Assembly: GCF_002105155.1 (NCBI RefSeq)
Contig: NW_019029061.1
Coordinates: 29,152 to 93,151, forward strand
DNA length: 64,000 nt
Direction: 5' to 3'
Source: Lobosporangium transversale
Lineage: Eukaryota > Mortierellomycota > Mortierellomycetes > Mortierellales > Mortierellaceae
Every line of letters begins with the position of its first letter. Position 1 is the stretch's first letter. The notes under the pieces were generated by a model. That model saw only the letters and a program-made list of their open reading frames with translations, did no database searches and was not told the DNA's origin. Shown in pieces: positions 59,712 to 64,000 of this stretch. Made by a program: the position numbers and the translations under genes.

Positions 59712-59806
59712 CAGTGCTCCTATTCGAACTGAAATTTTGCCAATTGATATTTATTTTTTTAATCTGAATCATAATTGACAAAATTTCAGTTCGAATAGGA
59801 GCACTG
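59712..59806. mobile_element. foldback MITE family A, copy 2
   Basis: 95 bp, CAGTGCTCCTATTCGAACTG to its reverse complement, with only a few differences from the copy in POP4 intron 4. The flanks ACTTGGAG and GCGGGAAT do not match, so the target duplication is lost or the flanks have been rearranged. Confidence 0.8.
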
Positions 59807-61564
59807 GCGGGAATGAGGGAGAAAAAGTGTGGAACAAATTAATCAAGCGCACGTGATTTTTTTTTAAATCTGAATCAGACAAATTGTCATTCATTAATGC
59901 ATCAGCTCCACATTGCCTTGCTGAAATATGGTTTGTCCTTATCAGTCAAGCAGTAGTTCCTTGATATGAAATTGAAACCCTTTGTAATAAAGTCAGACGA
60001 AAGGAAGACTAATGAACTAACCAGTTGGATAAGAAAACTTTTAAGAGGCGTGGAAAAGTAGAATATACTAAAAGTCCTAGAAGCTTAAAGAACACTAAGA
60101 GGTCCAGTGCCGTAATGAAAGCAAAATGCATTCAAATGCTAATTAAGTCATGGCCCGCATCTGTAAACAAATTGTGAAAGTCCCGATGGATGGAAATCAT
60201 TAGGGGGAGGAAGATTGGGAATCGAAAAACGAAAATTAAAAAGTGCACGTGCCAAAGTCTATTCACCATCAGGTTGGGCTCTACACAGGGCAATAATATA
60301 TTGTCACGGGATAAGATACTATCTTTGTTGCAGGCTCTTTCTGATTTACCCTCTTCCAAGTGATGCTAGTCTTTTTTCCCTTGTAGCGTAGAGAGAATGA
60401 CCGCTTTAATTTTTATGAGTCACTTTCCATTACCTAGAACCTAGTTCAGAGTAAGGTTGGTACTAATGAGTTCAAGTTCCGGCAGATTAATTTTATTTTT
60501 AGGGCTGGTATGGCAAACACATGCAAACCTTGCATCAGTATGGGGGAAGTTAGTACTCATCTTAAATATTAAAGAGGTCCGAAAAAGGATATCTTTTCAT
60601 GAAGAAGCCTTCCCATCTTTGAGAAGCCGAAATGAAGAGACTCCTGGTGATGCTTGGTCCTTCAATGACACCTTCTACTAGCCAAGCTGAGGCACTGCTT
60701 CTGGTTAATTCCCCAAGCATACCCGAGCGCTTGACAGGCCCTGTCTCACGGCGGAGCTGGCTTGATCTTGCAGCGAAGAGTGGTGTTCCCCCATCGCTAC
60801 TCTTCAAAAGCAAATCAAGTCTTTTTTTTTTTTTTTTTTTTTTTTTTTCTCTTTCTCAAAGATTTAATAAAAAAAAAAAAGAAAGAAGAGGAGTACGGTG
60901 CAAAAAATATACAATAAATATGGATTATGTAAAATGCCCTTGGGCATGGCACACTCCATTCATATCTATTTATTTGCTTCATCTCCTCTTCTTAACCTTC
61001 CCTCGATGCTGCAGAATATGCAGCGAAAGAGATAGGACCTTAAGCCATGGATTTGCAACATAAGCATTCAGGCTAAGTTCTTAACTGTGCTTTACCACTG
61101 TGGCATCTGCAGTCCAAATTTTCTTTGGGGTAAGGTAAATCCAATACGGTGAACATGGAGAGTGCCACTACGATGTACATAAGACGGCGGTATTAAATCG
61201 TCGGGCACAATGTGTCTCCATGAGAGCTACAAATATGGAGCATTTTCGAGAGAAAAGCCCTATTGGCAGCTGTTGTAGAACACAGGCCTATGTGTGCATT
61301 ATATGTCAACCTACATGGCTCAAAGCCGTAACGGAATTAAAGTGCCCCACAGTGGTAGCTGTAGTAGACATGGCGGTATGTATTTTGTTAAGGAATTGAT
61401 TTATGGGCACGGGCAGATAAGAATATTTTATGCTCCAAGAGCATTGGTTAGATTGGCGGACATAATGAACGGCTCTGAGGCAAATGTCCTTCTGCCTTCA
61501 TCTGACGTACTTATCTAACAGAAAGACTTTAAATAATAAGTGGAAGCGCAAGCTATCCTCTTTG

Positions 61565-62160
61565 GGTATGGAGGCATTGCCGTTGAGGAGCAGTACGCTC
61601 CTTAGGGTGGTAGGGCGGACGGCATCGACTTGAGGATGAGCGCAAGCTCCCCTCAGTCCTCTTTATGGGCTATTGCTCATCCCAGGGCCAGGGTCCGGTG
61701 CTAAGGTAGGGGCTCGGGTTTTTTATACCCAGCTCTGAGGGAGGTCCCATAAAGAGAGTCTGCTTTGACAGGCCTTTATCGGGTAAGGGTGGTTGGCACC
61801 AAATAGAGAATTCAACTTCTCCATGGGTTAGGTTCAATGCTGATGGAGAGAAGGATTTTAGGTCCATGCTCTCCAGGGTGGCTGGGCGGTCAGCGTTCGT
61901 CATTATGAGCGAAAGTTCATCCCAGGGTCAGGGGCCGATGCTAGAGTAAGGGCTTTGGCTAAACTTGCCGAGTCCTGAGGGTGGACTCAATAGAGGGAGC
62001 CTGCTTTGACAGGCCTTTATTGAGTAAGGGCGGCTAGTGTCAAAAGAGAAGGACTCAACTTCCTCTCTTCAAAGGGTATGGAGGCTCGATGCTGAGGTAG
62101 GGACTGGATGTATATTTCCATGCTCCTGAGGGCGGTAGGGAGGTCGGCATTATCTATTGG
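61565..62160. repeat. tandem repeat of about 240 bp, relatively GC-rich
   Basis: Two full units start near 61675 and 61914 (TCATCCCAGGG), with partial units before and after. Each contains TCCTGAGGG-like, GCCTGCTTTGACAGGCCTTTAT (a self-complementary AGGCCT-centred motif), GGGTAAGGG-like and AGGGTGG.GGG.GGTC motifs. G-runs give it a composition unlike the rest of the window. No conserved ORF. Confidence 0.75.
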
Positions 62161-63159
62161 CTTTAGTGGATACTTCCGTTAAAGCGTTCATTTACTTAGC
62201 TCTCCCGTAGAGCTTAATATTTATTTGGGGCGCGCAACCAGACCACCTCCACGTGGTGCGCCCTGGGCTGTCTGCTCCGCTGCAGGCAGGCAAAGAGTCT
62301 GGTAGCTTCGATGAAGTCATTAGCCTGGAGCGACACTCTATCATTTTTATGGTATGTAAATACGTAGTTTCTTCTGGAATAGGCTTGATGATGGCCCTAG
62401 TTTCTTTTGATGATACAGACGGGTTTAGCAGCAGGGTTGTGTGCTGGGAGAAGCTCCTGCTTCTTCTGGGCCGAATATATTGCCCAATAGATTTGGATGT
62501 ACGCCCTCACTGTTGCGACTCGCAGAGACTTGCTTTTTTGATTTCCTCTCGTTTCTGTCTCTCTGGGATAGTACGGATGGTGATACCTCTAGTCGAAGAT
62601 GGTCGGCGTGTGGCAGGCTAGGGGGAAAAGGTGGAATGACGCTCTTGTGGGTTGCCAGTGGTGCTTGCTCTTTTGTGGGCACTTAACGTAAGCGCAACAA
62701 TACTTTAAGCGCAGGAGAGCTTATTGTATGTGCATGAGAACCTTGCTTAACGGCGGGGTGAGCCAGTCATCCGCTCTTCAGCTGAGGAATATTGAAGAAG
62801 CTGGCCCCTGGGAGGAGAAAGGAACTTTGGCCTAGAGCACTTTTTGGGGCCGATTGCATTGGGTGTGAAAGGTCAAACTACCCACAACTCTTTTTCTCTC
62901 CTATTCAATCCTACGGTAGTGAACAAGAGCTTGCGGAAAGGACTCGGGCCGACAGCATCTTGGTAACAAAGTCTTTTAACGGCAGTAGCACTAACTGAAT
63001 GAAAAACTTTTTTTCGCTTCATAAAGATATTATGAAGCAAAGCTTTCTTATTTGACAGGGTGTATAACAATGGTTGTGAAAAATCACATGTAGTGTTTGT
63101 GAGGGGATGTTTATAGAGTGCATGACAGGATGAATGCAATGATAATGCTAGTGGTGCAT

Positions 63160-63490
63160 TTTATATTACTTTTTTTTATTTTTTATTTTATTTTCTTTAT
63201 TTTTATTTTTAATTATTATATGACTTCTATTATTTCTACTGCTTTAATTACTTGTATTATTTTTATTACTTTTACTATTTTGGTTTTTTTTTATGTTTTA
63301 TTACTTCTTTTTCTTTTATCTTTTATCTTTTTTTTTTTTTTTTCTTTTTTCTTTTTTTTTTTTTTTTTTTTTTCTTTTTTCTTTTTTTTTTTTTCTTTTT
63401 TCTTTTTTCTTTTTTCTTTTTTTTTCTTTTTTCTTTTTTCTTTTTTTTTTTTCTTTTTTTTTTTCTTCAATTTATTTATTTTTTTTATTA
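63160..63490. repeat. T/C low-complexity tract
   Basis: About 330 bp almost entirely T with spaced single C, from (TTTTTTC)n arrays at 63310-63470. It is the T-rich 3' module of repeat X copy 2, greatly expanded compared with copy 1. Confidence 0.85.
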
Positions 63491-63739
63491 CACGCTGCTT
63501 AAGGGGTGCATGAGAAATATCTTAGAACTATTATTTTTGAATTTTTGATATGCTTCGCTTAGAGCTGCATGCCCTGTGGACTCTTGTTTTAAAAAATAGA
63601 GAAAAAACTCCGCTTTGAAAAATACTTTAGGCATCTACCTTTCCCTCCATGGATCGTGAATAAAAGGCTTAAATGGGTCAGAGCAAGCTCTTTTGAAGCC
63701 GACAGTCATCCTAGGAAACAACAAAAATAAGGGAGATTA

Positions 63740-64000
63740 TGTCATTGACTGACAAGAATAGGTTTATTGCAGACTGAGGTTTGCTATGTTACAAGTCTGT
63801 GATATTTATACTTGTTTGACTGGAGCGGACACGCGCGTCAAGAACTCTAAATAAAGCTTACTCAACTACTTCCTAACGACTTTTACCATATGCGGAACTC
63901 CAAGTTTGAGTTTACTTAATGCACAGGATCCGAGGAAAATATCTAGTGCAGTCTTATATCAAAGTTCCTTGGCGCCATGAGCCTTGGCGACTTGGCTTGA
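63740..64000. repeat. repeat related to the interior of element C, runs off right edge
   Basis: TTATTGCAGACTGAGG, GATATTTATACTTG, AACTCTAAATAAA and TGCGGAAC occur in the same order and orientation at 58745-58875. The last 110 bp match 59560-59711 inverted. A TATTTATA box followed by AATAAA is reminiscent of a transcription start plus polyadenylation signal, as in a long terminal repeat, but no retroelement coding region is visible. Confidence 0.55.

Larger units (their letters stand above)
60118..63520. repeat. large non-coding repeat X, copy 2 (about 3.4 kb)
   Basis: Same order of landmarks as copy 1: a GCAAAATGCA block at 60120-60540; T/A runs at 60822-60885; GGTGCA ... ACTCCAT at 60898; one partial tandem unit at 61262-61370; CGCGCAACCAGACCACCTCC at 62229; GGGGCCGATTG and CGGTAGTGAACAAGAGC at 62845-62935; a T-rich stretch at 63165-63480; AGGGGTGCATGA at 63503. 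It is longer because of a second tandem array (61565-62160) and an insertion of about 500 bp between 62310 and 62830. Confidence 0.7.

Noticed and set aside
60562-60813. Minus-strand ORF in repeat X copy 2
   Set aside because: The equivalent position in copy 1 is not open and no domain is recognisable.
63118-63548. Phe-rich ORFs in the T/C tract
   Set aside because: All three plus frames are open only because the DNA is nearly pure T and C; there is no coding signal.
1-64000. CRISPR arrays, bacterial operons, Shine-Dalgarno sites, rRNA genes
   Set aside because: The DNA is eukaryotic (spliced genes). No regularly spaced direct repeats with unique spacers and no rRNA-like segments were seen.

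Overview
The window looks like nuclear DNA of a filamentous early-diverging fungus. A Mortierella-type fungus is my inference. The genes have short GT-AG introns of about 50-250 nt. The proteins carry long Q, S, H and N tracts, and introns and spacers are full of A/T homopolymers of 15-35 nt. The gene set is fungal: a two-pore TOK-type potassium channel, a PAS-like Ser/Gln-rich protein and an HSPA12-type Hsp70. All exon models below were built by hand from splice sites and reading phase. Most close exactly in frame.

Layout: 1-2.8 kb is the 3' part of a minus-strand RhoGAP-like gene that runs off the left edge. 2.8-10.2 kb is a long AT-rich stretch with no convincing gene. 10.2-47.1 kb is gene-dense: a PAS-like protein (+), a TOK1-type channel (-), a RasGEF-domain protein (-), a Q-rich/Hsp70-like fusion (-), an LRR protein with PP1-docking motifs (+), the small GTPase ARL5 (+), a His-rich protein (+), a membrane/FN3/coiled-coil protein (+), an aftiphilin-like clathrin adaptor (-), and the RNase P/MRP subunit POP4 (+).

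47.1-64 kb is a gene-poor repeat compartment. It holds two copies of a Tc1/mariner-like element (one internally shortened, one interrupted by a second Tc1-like element with a DD35E transposase), two small foldback MITE families sharing one terminal motif, a ~1.2 kb element with ~97 bp inverted ends, a tRNA-like A-box/B-box sequence, a minisatellite and decayed coding fragments. It also holds two collinear diverged copies of a ~2.8-3.4 kb non-coding repeat (about 49.43-52.19 and 60.12-63.52 kb) with internal tandem units. I know no name for that repeat, and it is the best candidate for something undescribed.

Several genes bear on membrane traffic and signalling (RhoGAP, RasGEF, ARL5, aftiphilin-like, PP1 regulator). 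They sit in mixed orientations and I see no functional cluster. The aftiphilin-like gene and POP4 are divergent with only 160 bp between their start codons.
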